Part shown: positions 31,507-39,566 of the stretch, one piece after another
How the letters are laid out: every line of letters starts with the position of its first letter
How positions within the stretch are numbered: the stretch's first letter is position 1
Assembly: GCA_031258715.1 (NCBI GenBank)
Contig: JAIRMN010000127.1
Span: 1 to 49,335 of the forward strand
DNA: 49,335 bases
Direction: 5' to 3'
Origin: Zoogloeaceae bacterium
GTDB lineage: Bacteria; Pseudomonadota; Gammaproteobacteria; Burkholderiales; Rhodocyclaceae
Notes under the pieces: generated by a model
What the model saw: the letters and a program-made list of their open reading frames with translations, nothing else
Database searches by the model: none
What the model was told of the DNA's origin: nothing
Position numbers and translations under genes: made by a program

Positions 31507-32873
31507 GCGCCTTCCTTTTGCGGCGCTTCCCCGGCTTCTGCGCGCACCACGCTGGAAAGGGCGATCAATATCCAGAGATATTTGTGATTGGGCACGCTCA
31601 AAAACAGCAAAAACAGGCTCATCGTCAACAGACTCATGCCCAGATGCGCGACCCGATCAGATTTTTCCGAATCGCCTCTCCGCACCCAGGCGCTGCGCGC
31701 GTAGGCAAAATTACGCAGGGCCAGGAGAATCAGGCCGACAAAGAGCAAACCGGCGGGAATGCCCATCTCGCTGAAAATTTCCAGATAAGTGTTGTGCGCG
31801 CGGCGCAGGATGTCGATCTGTCCCACCTCGTCGGAAAACGCCTTGGCATAGCCGGTGCGTCCGTAGTGCAACGGAAAGGTGCCGGGGCCGGTTCCCAGGA
31901 GCGGGTTTTCGCGGATCATTCGGGTGCCGACCAGGAGGTAGGAAGCGCGTCGCCCCAGGGAAGTATCCTGCTGCGCGACGGCGCGGGATTTGAGAATGCT
32001 CAGGGTTTTGATGCGTTCGACGTAATCGTCTGGCAAGGAGGCCGCCATCAAGGGCATCAGGATGACTGCGCCAAACATGACGAACCCCAGGTGGCGCGGA
32101 CGTATCCGGCGCAATCTGTCGCGATGCTGCCAAATCCCGACGGCGCAAGTCAGGAGCAGCACGAGTAAACCCGAACGCGAATTGGTCTTGACCATGCCCA
32201 CAAGCAGGACGAGACAAACCCCCATCCAGAAGAGCCTCGGCAGTATCCCACGCGCGTGCAGGATGAGCAGCGCGGCCGGAGGCAAGGCGACGGCAAGCAG
32301 GAGGGCGAAGTAATTGGCGTCCTGCAAAAAGCCGATAGCGCGCTCGCTGGTATGGTGCGCTTCGATGGAAGCGATGGCGCTCAACCCTGTGATCGCGACG
32401 CTCAGCGCAATCAGGCGGCACAGCATTTTCAGGTCGAGATCGCGCCCCGCCAGCAAAGTGATGGCGAAGAGGCTCATGCCTATCAGCAGTTCACGCCAGT
32501 TGTTCAGGGAAAACAACAGGTTGTCGGTAAAAACCGTGCTCAACACCATACAGAACAGAAAGAGCGCCAAAGGCCGCCAGAGATTGCTGGTCAAATACCT
32601 TGCGGGCAACCGGCGCAGCAGGAGTTGCGTGGCGAGGACGAGGATCAGCGCCCCGCCGAGCAGTTTGGCGCCGGAAATCGAACTTTCCTTGAAGACGCCC
32701 TCGAAAGGCACCAGAACAACGAGTCCGAGCAAACCCAGGACCGGACGGCGGGCGAGCACGAGCAGGCCGCCAACGCCAAGGACGACGAGTGGCGCAAGGT
32801 AAGGCCAGGGGCTGGCGAGCAAGGTCAGGCAGACGAGCGCAGCCAAAAGGCCGAAAACCGACGTGATCAACAT
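31503..32873 (-). CDS. O-antigen ligase / Wzy-type polymerase
   Basis: 456 aa from ATG 32873, which has GAGGAGG eight bases upstream and overlaps the GT4 gene by 7 bases. It has about 11 TM segments and a large periplasmic loop near residues 300-380 with SLGRRASYLLVGTRMIRENPLLGTGPGTFPLHY and RRAHNTYLEIFSEMGIP. The conserved histidine of WaaL/Wzy proteins is in RAHNTYLE. In a cluster with a flippase and chain-length protein it most likely polymerises the repeat units. Confidence 0.87.
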   Translation of the reverse strand: MLITSVFGLLAALVCLTLLASPWPYLAPLVVLGVGGLLVLARRPVLGLLGLVVLVPFEGVFKESSISGAKLLGGALILVLATQLLLRRLPARYLTSNLWRPLALFLFCMVLSTVFTDNLLFSLNNWRELLIGMSLFAITLLAGRDLDLKMLCRLIALSVAITGLSAIASIEAHHTSERAIGFLQDANYFALLLAVALPPAALLILHARGILPRLFWMGVCLVLLVGMVKTNSRSGLLVLLLTCAVGIWQHRDRLRRIRPRHLGFVMFGAVILMPLMAASLPDDYVERIKTLSILKSRAVAQQDTSLGRRASYLLVGTRMIRENPLLGTGPGTFPLHYGRTGYAKAFSDEVGQIDILRRAHNTYLEIFSEMGIPAGLLFVGLILLALRNFAYARSAWVRRGDSEKSDRVAHLGMSLLTMSLFLLFLSVPNHKYLWILIALSSVVRAEAGEAPQKEGA

Positions 32874-33928
32874 GGCGCGCCCTCCTCCTGGGCCAGCGCG
32901 TAAAAACGTTGCCAGCGCGCCGCCAGTTTTGCGAGATCGTAATCGCGCGCCTGGCGAAGACGCCCCGCGGCGGCCAGACGCCCGGCAAAATCCGCGTCGG
33001 CGAGCAGGCGCTCGATTTGCTTTGCCAGCATGTCCGCGTCGCCGGGCGGCGCGAGCAGGCCGTTTACGCCATCCTCGATCATGTCCGGCACGCCGCCCAC
33101 CGCGCAGGCGACAATCGGGACGCTGGCGCGCATGGCTTCGAGCAATACCATCGGCGTGCCCTCGGTGCGCGAACTGAGCGCCAGGACGGACAGGCGGGCA
33201 AACCACGAGGCCATGTCGTCCTGATAACCGGCCAAACGAACGCGCCCGTCCAGGCCAGCGGCGTCGATACGGGATTGCAGGACGGCGGCTTCAGGGCCAT
33301 CCCCCAAAAGCACGGCATGGACATCCTCATGCCGATGGCACAACGGCAGCACGGCATCGAGAAACCGATCGGGGCCTTTTTCGGCGCTCAGGCGGCCAAC
33401 GAATCCGATGAGCGGCGCGCCAGTTTGACGCGGCAAGGGCGCGTATCGGGGTAAGCCATTGGGAATGACGTCGAGTTTTTCGGGCGGCACGCCAACGCGC
33501 GCGTGCAACCCGGCGATGCGCTGCGATACGCAGGCGACGCGGCACACCCGGCGGCTCCTCCCCAGGCGCAGTGCGAGCCAGGCATATAACCGCTGTTTGG
33601 CGCTGCGCGGCGTAAACCCATGCTGGGTCAGCGCCAGCGGCAGACCGAAGCGCCGGGCGCATAGCCAGGCAAACACCTGGGCGCGGAAATTGTGGGCGTT
33701 GATGATCCCCGGATACCCTTGCAGTTCCGCCATCAGCGCCCTGAGGCCACGCAGGTTGACGCAAGCCACGCCCGCGGCGAGAAAGCGTTGCGGCAAGGCG
33801 TCCGGCGTGTCGAGGAATATCACCCTGTGGCGTCCCGGCACATAGCGGCAATGGTCGAGCAACATGCGTTCAGCGCCGTAGAAACCGCCACTGTGAATGA
33901 TATGGGCAATCTCGTCATCCCAGGCCAT
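32867..33928 (-). CDS. Family 4 glycosyltransferase
   Basis: 353 aa, GT-B fold. It has an N-terminal HSGGFYGAERMLL and the donor-binding half PLIGFVGRLSAEKGPDRFLDAV, then SSRTEGTPMVLLEAMRASVPIVACAVGGVPDMIEDGVNG with the two glutamates of the retaining EX7E motif. It starts 4 bases after the stop of the Wzz gene with AAGG close to the ATG. It probably transfers a hexose from a nucleotide sugar to the growing repeat unit in the cytoplasm. Confidence 0.9.
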   Translation of the reverse strand: MAWDDEIAHIIHSGGFYGAERMLLDHCRYVPGRHRVIFLDTPDALPQRFLAAGVACVNLRGLRALMAELQGYPGIINAHNFRAQVFAWLCARRFGLPLALTQHGFTPRSAKQRLYAWLALRLGRSRRVCRVACVSQRIAGLHARVGVPPEKLDVIPNGLPRYAPLPRQTGAPLIGFVGRLSAEKGPDRFLDAVLPLCHRHEDVHAVLLGDGPEAAVLQSRIDAAGLDGRVRLAGYQDDMASWFARLSVLALSSRTEGTPMVLLEAMRASVPIVACAVGGVPDMIEDGVNGLLAPPGDADMLAKQIERLLADADFAGRLAAAGRLRQARDYDLAKLAARWQRFYALAQEEGAPC

Positions 33929-33932
33929 CGCC

Positions 33933-35531
33933 TTACTGTCGCGCCCAATGCCAAAGCCATTTCCAGCCCCAGCGCCGATGAGGATTGCCTGCCGTCGCTT
34001 TTACCGCGTTGATCACCATCAGCACCGGCAAATCGAGATGTTGCTGGACTTGCAGCGGATACTTGAAACGGTGATCGAAAAATTCGCGCACATAACTCAA
34101 GGCGATCGCCAGCAAGAGGCCGGTAAGCAAACCCATGGGAATAATCTGCAATGGCCGGGGAAAGGCGGCTTCAGTGGGTTCATAGGGATGGCTCAGGACG
34201 CGCGCGTTGGAAAGCGTCGCGTCGATCAGTCCTTGTCCGCGGCTTTCTTCGTAGCGTTGGGTATAGGCAAAAAACGCCCGGTGCAGCGCCTCGATTTCGG
34301 TATCGAGTTGACTCTGTTTGCTGTGCGCTTCCTGCAACTGGCGCACACGCGCCTTGTATTCGCCGACGCGCGCGCTCTTTTGCGCAATCACCGAATTGAC
34401 GATCTCCAGATCGCTCTTGCGTTCGCGGATGCGGTTTTCCACCACTTTCAGGAATTGCAGGCGGGCATGGCCGATTTGGGCGCTCAGTTCCATGACGGGC
34501 AAGCTGTTTTCCTGATAGGTCTCGATGGCCTTGTGGTAACGGCTGACCAGTTCAGTCAACTGTTCGCCCAGACGCTTGATTTCGCGGTCTTCAAAGGCGA
34601 TGTCATCCGCGGTATTGGTAAAGGAGAACGGAAAGAAATAGTCGGTCAGTTCGGCCTTGCGCGCGGACGCCAGATGTTTTTCCAGATAGGCCAGCCAACG
34701 CTGGTTTTCCAGGGCGCGGTCACGATAGATATTGAGCGCCTGTTCCTCGGTGTTGATGGCGTTCAGGCGGAAAATGATTTCTTCTTTCGGGTCGGAAGCT
34801 TGGATCGACGCCAGCAAAGCCTGGCGCTGGCCTTCGAGAGCGTCCAGGCGCGTTTTGTATTGCGCTTTTTTCTGTTCATAGAACGATTGCGGCGGGTCGT
34901 TGGACTGCAATCTCAGGCGGTTCTTCAGGTAATTTTCCAGCAGGCGTTCGACAAAGCGCATGCCCTGGGCAGGATCGGGCGAATGGTAAACGACTGAAAT
35001 GACATTGGAACCCGCCAGGGTCTCGACCTCCAGATATTCGCCCGCCTCCGCGGTCCAAGCGTCCAGCGTGGTATCGCGCACCGGGTCGGTTTCCAGGCCG
35101 AACCGCGCGCGCGCCGGATTGACGACATGGGTGCGCAGGGGATCGCCGACAAAACGTTTCAGGGGGTTGAAGAACAGGCGGTCGAGAATGCCCGGCCTGA
35201 TCTCGAACTTCCCCTCGTCGCGCAACTCGGCAATCGTCTGGCGGATCAATGTCGATGAGCGCAGGATGTTGAGTTCGGTTTCCATGTCGATCAGCGTGGA
35301 AGGAATGAACCGGTCGGGATCGAAAACCAGTCCCGTGCTGGTGGGATCGGTCTGCGGCAGTTTTTTCGACTGCACGATGACTTCCGCCGTAATATCGAAA
35401 CTCTGTTTCAATACCAGAGGCAATGACAAAGTGATGGCGGCGAACACCAGGAACACGCGCTTCACCAAGCGGCGATTGGCGAACAGCACGCGCAGGAATT
35501 CACGCAGGTAATTTTCCATTCTGTCGTCCAT
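33933..35531 (-). CDS. Chain-length determinant (Wzz/GumC-type) protein
   Basis: 532 aa. TM1 is RVFLVFAAITLSLPLVL near residue 30; a large periplasmic part follows with long coiled-coil helices (about 170-420, e.g. YLEKHLASARKAELT, ARVRQLQEAHSKQSQLDTEIEALHRAF), and TM2 lies near the C-terminus (PLQIIPMGLLTGLLLAIALSYV) after the conserved proline-rich SHPYEPTEAAFP. This is the GNVR/Wzz co-polymerase layout, without a fused tyrosine-kinase domain; the separate P-loop protein two genes upstream would be its partner. It starts 2 bases after the exporter gene stop. Controls polymer length and links inner-membrane synthesis to the outer-membrane channel. Confidence 0.9.
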   Translation of the reverse strand: MDDRMENYLREFLRVLFANRRLVKRVFLVFAAITLSLPLVLKQSFDITAEVIVQSKKLPQTDPTSTGLVFDPDRFIPSTLIDMETELNILRSSTLIRQTIAELRDEGKFEIRPGILDRLFFNPLKRFVGDPLRTHVVNPARARFGLETDPVRDTTLDAWTAEAGEYLEVETLAGSNVISVVYHSPDPAQGMRFVERLLENYLKNRLRLQSNDPPQSFYEQKKAQYKTRLDALEGQRQALLASIQASDPKEEIIFRLNAINTEEQALNIYRDRALENQRWLAYLEKHLASARKAELTDYFFPFSFTNTADDIAFEDREIKRLGEQLTELVSRYHKAIETYQENSLPVMELSAQIGHARLQFLKVVENRIRERKSDLEIVNSVIAQKSARVGEYKARVRQLQEAHSKQSQLDTEIEALHRAFFAYTQRYEESRGQGLIDATLSNARVLSHPYEPTEAAFPRPLQIIPMGLLTGLLLAIALSYVREFFDHRFKYPLQVQQHLDLPVLMVINAVKATAGNPHRRWGWKWLWHWARQ

Positions 35532-35533
35532 TT

Positions 35534-36583
35534 TCAGTAGTTGACACGTCCTTCCTTGTCGTCGTCACGATAGGTAAAGCTGTAGCCGATACCGTTGAAG
35601 AGCACAGTTTCGGCAAGCTGCCGGCTGATTTCGCCAATCCGGGTCAAACGGGTCTTGGGTACATAGAGCAGGTCGTCCGGTTGCAGATAAGCAAACTGAT
35701 CGGCATCGCCGCTGAGGGCTTTCTCGATGTCATAAAGACGCGCTTCCACCTGATTGCCTTGGCGGCGCATGATGACCACCGAATCCAGACGCGCGCCGAT
35801 TGGTGTGCCACGCGCCAGAGTCAAGGCTTCCAGCACGGAAATCGGGCGGCGGACAGGATAGGCGCCCGGCTGGTTGACCGCGCCCAGCACAAAGACCTGG
35901 TTGGCTACCGTGGATTTCAAGAGGACGTCGACACGAATCTGGCCGTGCAACTCGGCATAACGCGCGTTCAGGGTCTCTGTCAGTTCATCGATGCTCATGC
36001 CCTGCATAGCAACGGCGCCCAGGAGCGGAAAGCTGGCGCGACCATCGGCGCTGACGACGATTTCACGGCTCATGCCGGTCTGCCGATGCATCAGGGATTG
36101 GCGCAGCTCCTCCAGTTGCGCCCACGGGCGCACCACGGAAAACACGATCTCGGGATGCTTCAGGACACGGGAGAATTTTTCCCGGATCAACTGTTGCGCA
36201 TCCAGGGCGCTCAACCCGCCGACATTGATGATTCCGGCATAAGGCAGCATGATCGTGCCGTCCGGCATTACCTGCATCGCGCCGCTGAATTCCTCGGCGG
36301 TCAGAAACTTCAGGGACACCTGGTCGCCGGGCTGGATGCGATAGGCTTCCCGGGTAGAGGTATCGAGATGGAAAATGACATCCAGCACATCCAGCGGACG
36401 CAAGACCTGCTTGATCGGAATGATCTCGCTGGCCTGCGCCTGTTCGACAGGCGCGGTGATCACCTGCACCTCCGTATCGAAGGCTTTCGTCGTGATACAC
36501 CCCGCAAGGATTGCGGCAGAGCCGGCAAAAACCGCCAGACGCAAAGGCAGGAAAGGTCTTTTCATCATTTTGCTATCCGTCAT
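35534..36583 (-). CDS. Outer-membrane polysaccharide export lipoprotein (Wza-like)
   Basis: 349 aa. The ATG at 36583 overlaps the upstream stop (TGATG). A lipoprotein signal peptide ends SAAILAGC. YRIQPGDQVSLKFLTAEE...DGTIMLPYAGIINVGGLSALDAQQLI is the Poly_export (PES) domain. SLBB-type soluble domains follow, including VFVLGAVNQPGAYPVRRPISVLEALTLARG. The C-terminus is short. It forms the periplasm-spanning and outer-membrane secretin-like channel for the polymer, together with the Wzz-type protein. Confidence 0.9.
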   Translation of the reverse strand: MTDSKMMKRPFLPLRLAVFAGSAAILAGCITTKAFDTEVQVITAPVEQAQASEIIPIKQVLRPLDVLDVIFHLDTSTREAYRIQPGDQVSLKFLTAEEFSGAMQVMPDGTIMLPYAGIINVGGLSALDAQQLIREKFSRVLKHPEIVFSVVRPWAQLEELRQSLMHRQTGMSREIVVSADGRASFPLLGAVAMQGMSIDELTETLNARYAELHGQIRVDVLLKSTVANQVFVLGAVNQPGAYPVRRPISVLEALTLARGTPIGARLDSVVIMRRQGNQVEARLYDIEKALSGDADQFAYLQPDDLLYVPKTRLTRIGEISRQLAETVLFNGIGYSFTYRDDDKEGRVNY

Positions 36584-37239
36584 CAAAAATGGTCGTAAAC
36601 CCACTTTGGCATATAGTACTTACGGGCATTGAAAATACAGCCGATTACCTTGGCGTCGGCTTGCGCCAGACGCTGCGCGGCCGCTTGCGCGACTTCCCAG
36701 CGCGTTTCCTCGCCGCGCACCACCAGTATCACGCCGTTCGCCTGGGCGCTGATAGTCAGGGTATCGGGACTGGCGTAGACCGCTTCGCCATCCACCACCA
36801 CGAAACGATAGCGTTCGCCCAGACGCGCAAACAGCTCGCGCAACCGCTGCGACTCCAGACGCTCGTCCTGCCGCCGCGGGCGTCCCAGCGGCATGACAAC
36901 GCAGGAGAAGTCTTCCACCTGGACGATACATGCTTCGATGTCGAGCGCTTCTCCGGGCCGCGCCAGATCCATGAAACCCAGATGCTCTTCCAGCCCCAGG
37001 CGACGGGTAATGCTGTTGGCGGACGGACTGGCGTCCACCAGCAACACCGAGGCGTGACTGCTGCGCGCCAATTCGCCCGCCAGCGCGACAGCGCTGGTCG
37101 TGACGCCACTGCCGACATTCGCCGCAGTGAGCAACAAAACCTTCCGATCCTGGTCGAGCACGGTGGAGGCAAGGTTGCTCTCGCTGGGCGTGAAAAGCGG
37201 AAGGACATTGGGGATAGAGGGAATGACACAATCATTCAT
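36583..37239 (-). CDS. CpsD/BY-kinase-like P-loop protein lacking the Walker lysine
   Basis: 218 aa from ATG 37239 (GGAG upstream, 3 bases after the previous stop). The fold is that of CpsD/CapB/MinD proteins: KVLLLTAANVGSGVTTSAVALAGELA (35-61), VLLVDASPS for the A' motif, FVVVDGEAVYASPDTLTISAQANGVILVVRGEETRW for the B strand and switch. The P-loop reads VGSGVTTS, where functional kinases have GEGKST/S, so the catalytic lysine is missing. The C-terminus ARKYYMPKWVYDHF has three tyrosines but no long tyrosine cluster. It is probably a non-catalytic or altered regulator of the chain-length protein. Confidence 0.8.
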   Translation of the reverse strand: MNDCVIPSIPNVLPLFTPSESNLASTVLDQDRKVLLLTAANVGSGVTTSAVALAGELARSSHASVLLVDASPSANSITRRLGLEEHLGFMDLARPGEALDIEACIVQVEDFSCVVMPLGRPRRQDERLESQRLRELFARLGERYRFVVVDGEAVYASPDTLTISAQANGVILVVRGEETRWEVAQAAAQRLAQADAKVIGCIFNARKYYMPKWVYDHF

Positions 37240-37241
37240 TG

Positions 37242-37985
37242 TTAAGCAGCTCCATGACCAATGAGTATCGCCCAGGGCGTCCTGGCCAGAATTTTCAGGT
37301 CCAGCCAAGGGCTTTGGTGGGAAATATAGTGGAGGTCGAGAATGACGCGCGTTTCAAAATCCACATTGCTGCGGCCGGAAACCTGCCACAGCCCGGTAAT
37401 GCCGGGATAAACGCTCAGACGACCGAGGTAATGCGGCTTGTACGTCCGCACATGAAACGAAGTGGGACGCGGCCCCACCATGCGCATCTGGCCGTATACC
37501 ACATTGAAGAGGTTGGGCAATTCGTCCAGGCTGGCGCGGCGCAAAAAACCGCCAATGCGGGTGACGCGCGGATCGCCGTCGATCTTGAAGTCCACCGAAT
37601 CCGGGCCATGTTTGTTCAAATGACGCACGGAGTCCTTCATCGCCTCGGCATCGGCCACCATGGTGCGGAACTTGATCATGCCGAAACGACGCCCGCGAAA
37701 GCCCGTGCGTTGCTGAATGAAAAACACCGGCCCCTGGCTGCTCAATTTAATGATGACCGCAATCACCAGAAACAGGGGCGAAAAGAAGAGAAGCAAAAAA
37801 CCGGCAGTCAAGGCCGACGTAAAATATTTTGTGCGGGAGAGTAACCAGGGGCGTCCGCCCTCGCGTCCCGATACCCAGCCGCGCCGCTGCTCCGCTATCG
37901 CGCGCTCGACCTGTTGCCGTAAGGGAAGCTCACGCCTGTCCTGCTGTTCGTGCGGGGGGGGGGATAAATGGGAAGCGCATATCAT
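37242..37985 (-). CDS. Priming sugar-phosphate transferase (WcaJ/PssY-like)
   Basis: 247 aa. One N-terminal TM (FTSALTAGFLLLFFSPLFLVIAVII) is followed by the catalytic domain of polyprenyl-phosphate hexose-1-phosphate transferases: FFIQQRTGFRGRRFGMIKFRTMV, FLRRASLDELPNLFNVVYGQMRMVGPRP, PGITGLWQVSGRSNVDFE. It starts the lipid-linked repeat unit at the inner membrane. It is the first gene of the cluster. Codons 9-12 contain a run of ten C, so slips of one base would shut off the frame if translation starts at 37985. No promoter was convincing in the 200 bases upstream. Confidence 0.9.
   Translation of the reverse strand: MICASHLSPPPHEQQDRRELPLRQQVERAIAEQRRGWVSGREGGRPWLLSRTKYFTSALTAGFLLLFFSPLFLVIAVIIKLSSQGPVFFIQQRTGFRGRRFGMIKFRTMVADAEAMKDSVRHLNKHGPDSVDFKIDGDPRVTRIGGFLRRASLDELPNLFNVVYGQMRMVGPRPTSFHVRTYKPHYLGRLSVYPGITGLWQVSGRSNVDFETRVILDLHYISHQSPWLDLKILARTPWAILIGHGAA
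37954..37963 (-). repeat. C10 homopolymer near the start of the priming transferase
   Basis: Ten consecutive G on the plus strand (C on the coding strand) inside codons 9-12 of the transferase gene. Tracts of this length mutate by slippage at high rate in many bacteria. The reading frame as given is open. Confidence 0.85.
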
Positions 37986-38092
37986 GTTTCAGTTTGAACG
38001 CATTCGGTGGCAATCACGTTGAGCGATGTTACATCAAAATTCAAATCGAAGCTTTGGTTTTACGCGCGACTAAACAGCCGTTTCCGGCAAAC

Positions 38093-38159
38093 CGCCGCCT
38101 TTTCGGCGGCGCTTCCAGAATCCCGTGGTCAGTGAGGGCTTTGCTGCCCGCAAGGGCAG
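38093..38159. terminator. Two strong hairpins between the exopolysaccharide cluster and the peptidase gene
   Basis: CGCCGCC (38093-38099) / GGCGGCG (38105-38111) with a five-base loop, and CTGCCC GCAA GGGCAG (38144-38159), a stem with a very stable GCAA-type loop. A third small palindrome TCCCTGAGGGA follows. They lie after the C13 peptidase stop (minus strand) and before the exopolysaccharide cluster. No T-run is seen, so factor-independent termination is uncertain. The rest of 37986-38185 shows no gene. Confidence 0.5.
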
Positions 38160-38185
38160 TCCCTGAGGGAGACGCGCCGCCAAAG

Positions 38186-39553
38186 CTATCGAATAAAGGA
38201 CGACAATTGCGCGCGTAACGCCGCGTTGCCGCCCGCGATTTGGGGTTGGGAGGCAAGACGTCTCGTTGCGGCTTCTTTTGCGGCGATCCGCGCCGCCGCT
38301 TGCGCGAAGGCGGCCTCGATGGCGCGGGTCTGGGGGAGCGCCTCGGCAAAATAGGCGCGGCCAAATTCGGTAAGCTCGTCTTCGTCGCCGCATCCGAAGG
38401 AAGTCCGGTCGGCGGCGGCGGAAGTGATGACCAGTGTGTGCTCGTCCTGCAAGGCGGGGATGAAGCCGCCCGAATAGCAGGCGGAAACGACCACCACGCG
38501 CCGTTCTATGCCCGCCTCGTCGAGCGCCTGCCGCAGCATTTGCGGGGAAATGTCGGTAAAGCTGAAAGGCCAGAAGGAAAGCGACAGGCGAAAATCGCTG
38601 GAACCGTGCGAGGTGAGAAAAAGAAAGAGCGCATCCTCCGCGCCATTCATCTGTTCGCCCATGCGCTTTATGGCCTCGCGCAACGATTCCGCATTGGCCA
38701 TCGGGTAGCTTCGCGCCGTGGCCGCGTTATTGACCAGGATCAGGGAATGTCCTCCGGTTGCGAAGAGCGTATCCATCGTCTCTTTGGCAAGCAGGATTTC
38801 GCGCAGGAAGACATCCTGATCCTCGCCGCCCAACCCAATGAAGAAGAGTTCCGGCTTGCCCTTCACGCCCGCCTGCACCGACGCCAGGGTTTCCGCCAGG
38901 AGGCGCGACTGGCCGTAGAGCACCCGCTCGTCGATTTCGACAGGGAGCGCCTCCTTGTCATGCGGCGCGCCCCACAACTCGGGAGCGCGGTAGTCCATCA
39001 GAAGCGCACCCATGCCGAAAACCGCGAAAACGACCAACATCGCGAGGCGATAACAGGGTGCCGCCTTTCCCGCGTGCTGGAACTGAACCACAGCGGCGAC
39101 GAAGAGCCAGATACCGGGCAGGGACTGGATGACGGAAAAAATCCCGGATTCCGTGGAGAATCCCAGGCCGAACCACAATTCGGCAAATCCGGCGCTCTGA
39201 CTTATCGCCTGGATCCAGGGAAGACAGAGGAGCAACAAAGAGAGCGCGTAAAAAAGGCGCAAGGCGTCAACTGTCGCGCCGCCCAGCACACGCGCCCCGC
39301 ATACCAGCACGGCAACACAGGCAAAGGGCAGGAGCAGCAGGTAAAAACTCCAGACCGGGTCACCCTGCGGCTTGCCGGAAAAAAGTCCGTATTGCGCCAT
39401 TTGCGCGCTCAGGACGAAGAGGCCGAAGAGCGTAAGACAGATGAGAAACTTGTAGGCTTCCGGCGTCAGGGTTCCGGCCTTTGGCGCGCAAAGGCGGAAC
39501 ATGCGCCCCACCTGCCGCAAGTCGGCGATCAGGGAAGAAGCGGGCGGCGGCAT
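38186..39553 (-). CDS. Membrane-anchored C13-family (legumain/caspase-like) peptidase
   Basis: 455 aa. The N-terminal 190 residues have about five TM segments; the rest is a soluble caspase-haemoglobinase-fold domain. The catalytic dyad is visible: His316 in LFLTSHGSSDF and Cys359 in VVVSACYSGGFI, each at the end of a hydrophobic strand. VLYGQSRLLAETLASV...KPELFFIGLGGEDQDVF is also typical of bacterial C13 proteins. The gene starts 13 bases after the TrpB-like gene, on the same strand, and may be co-transcribed with it. The substrate is unknown. Confidence 0.8.
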   Translation of the reverse strand: MPPPASSLIADLRQVGRMFRLCAPKAGTLTPEAYKFLICLTLFGLFVLSAQMAQYGLFSGKPQGDPVWSFYLLLLPFACVAVLVCGARVLGGATVDALRLFYALSLLLLCLPWIQAISQSAGFAELWFGLGFSTESGIFSVIQSLPGIWLFVAAVVQFQHAGKAAPCYRLAMLVVFAVFGMGALLMDYRAPELWGAPHDKEALPVEIDERVLYGQSRLLAETLASVQAGVKGKPELFFIGLGGEDQDVFLREILLAKETMDTLFATGGHSLILVNNAATARSYPMANAESLREAIKRMGEQMNGAEDALFLFLTSHGSSDFRLSLSFWPFSFTDISPQMLRQALDEAGIERRVVVVSACYSGGFIPALQDEHTLVITSAAADRTSFGCGDEDELTEFGRAYFAEALPQTRAIEAAFAQAAARIAAKEAATRRLASQPQIAGGNAALRAQLSSFIR

Positions 39554-39566
39554 GGGCGCGTTCGTT

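Noticed and set aside
33897-34997. 366-aa plus-strand ORF
   Set aside because: Antisense shadow of the chain-length protein gene, whose TM and coiled-coil layout is convincing.
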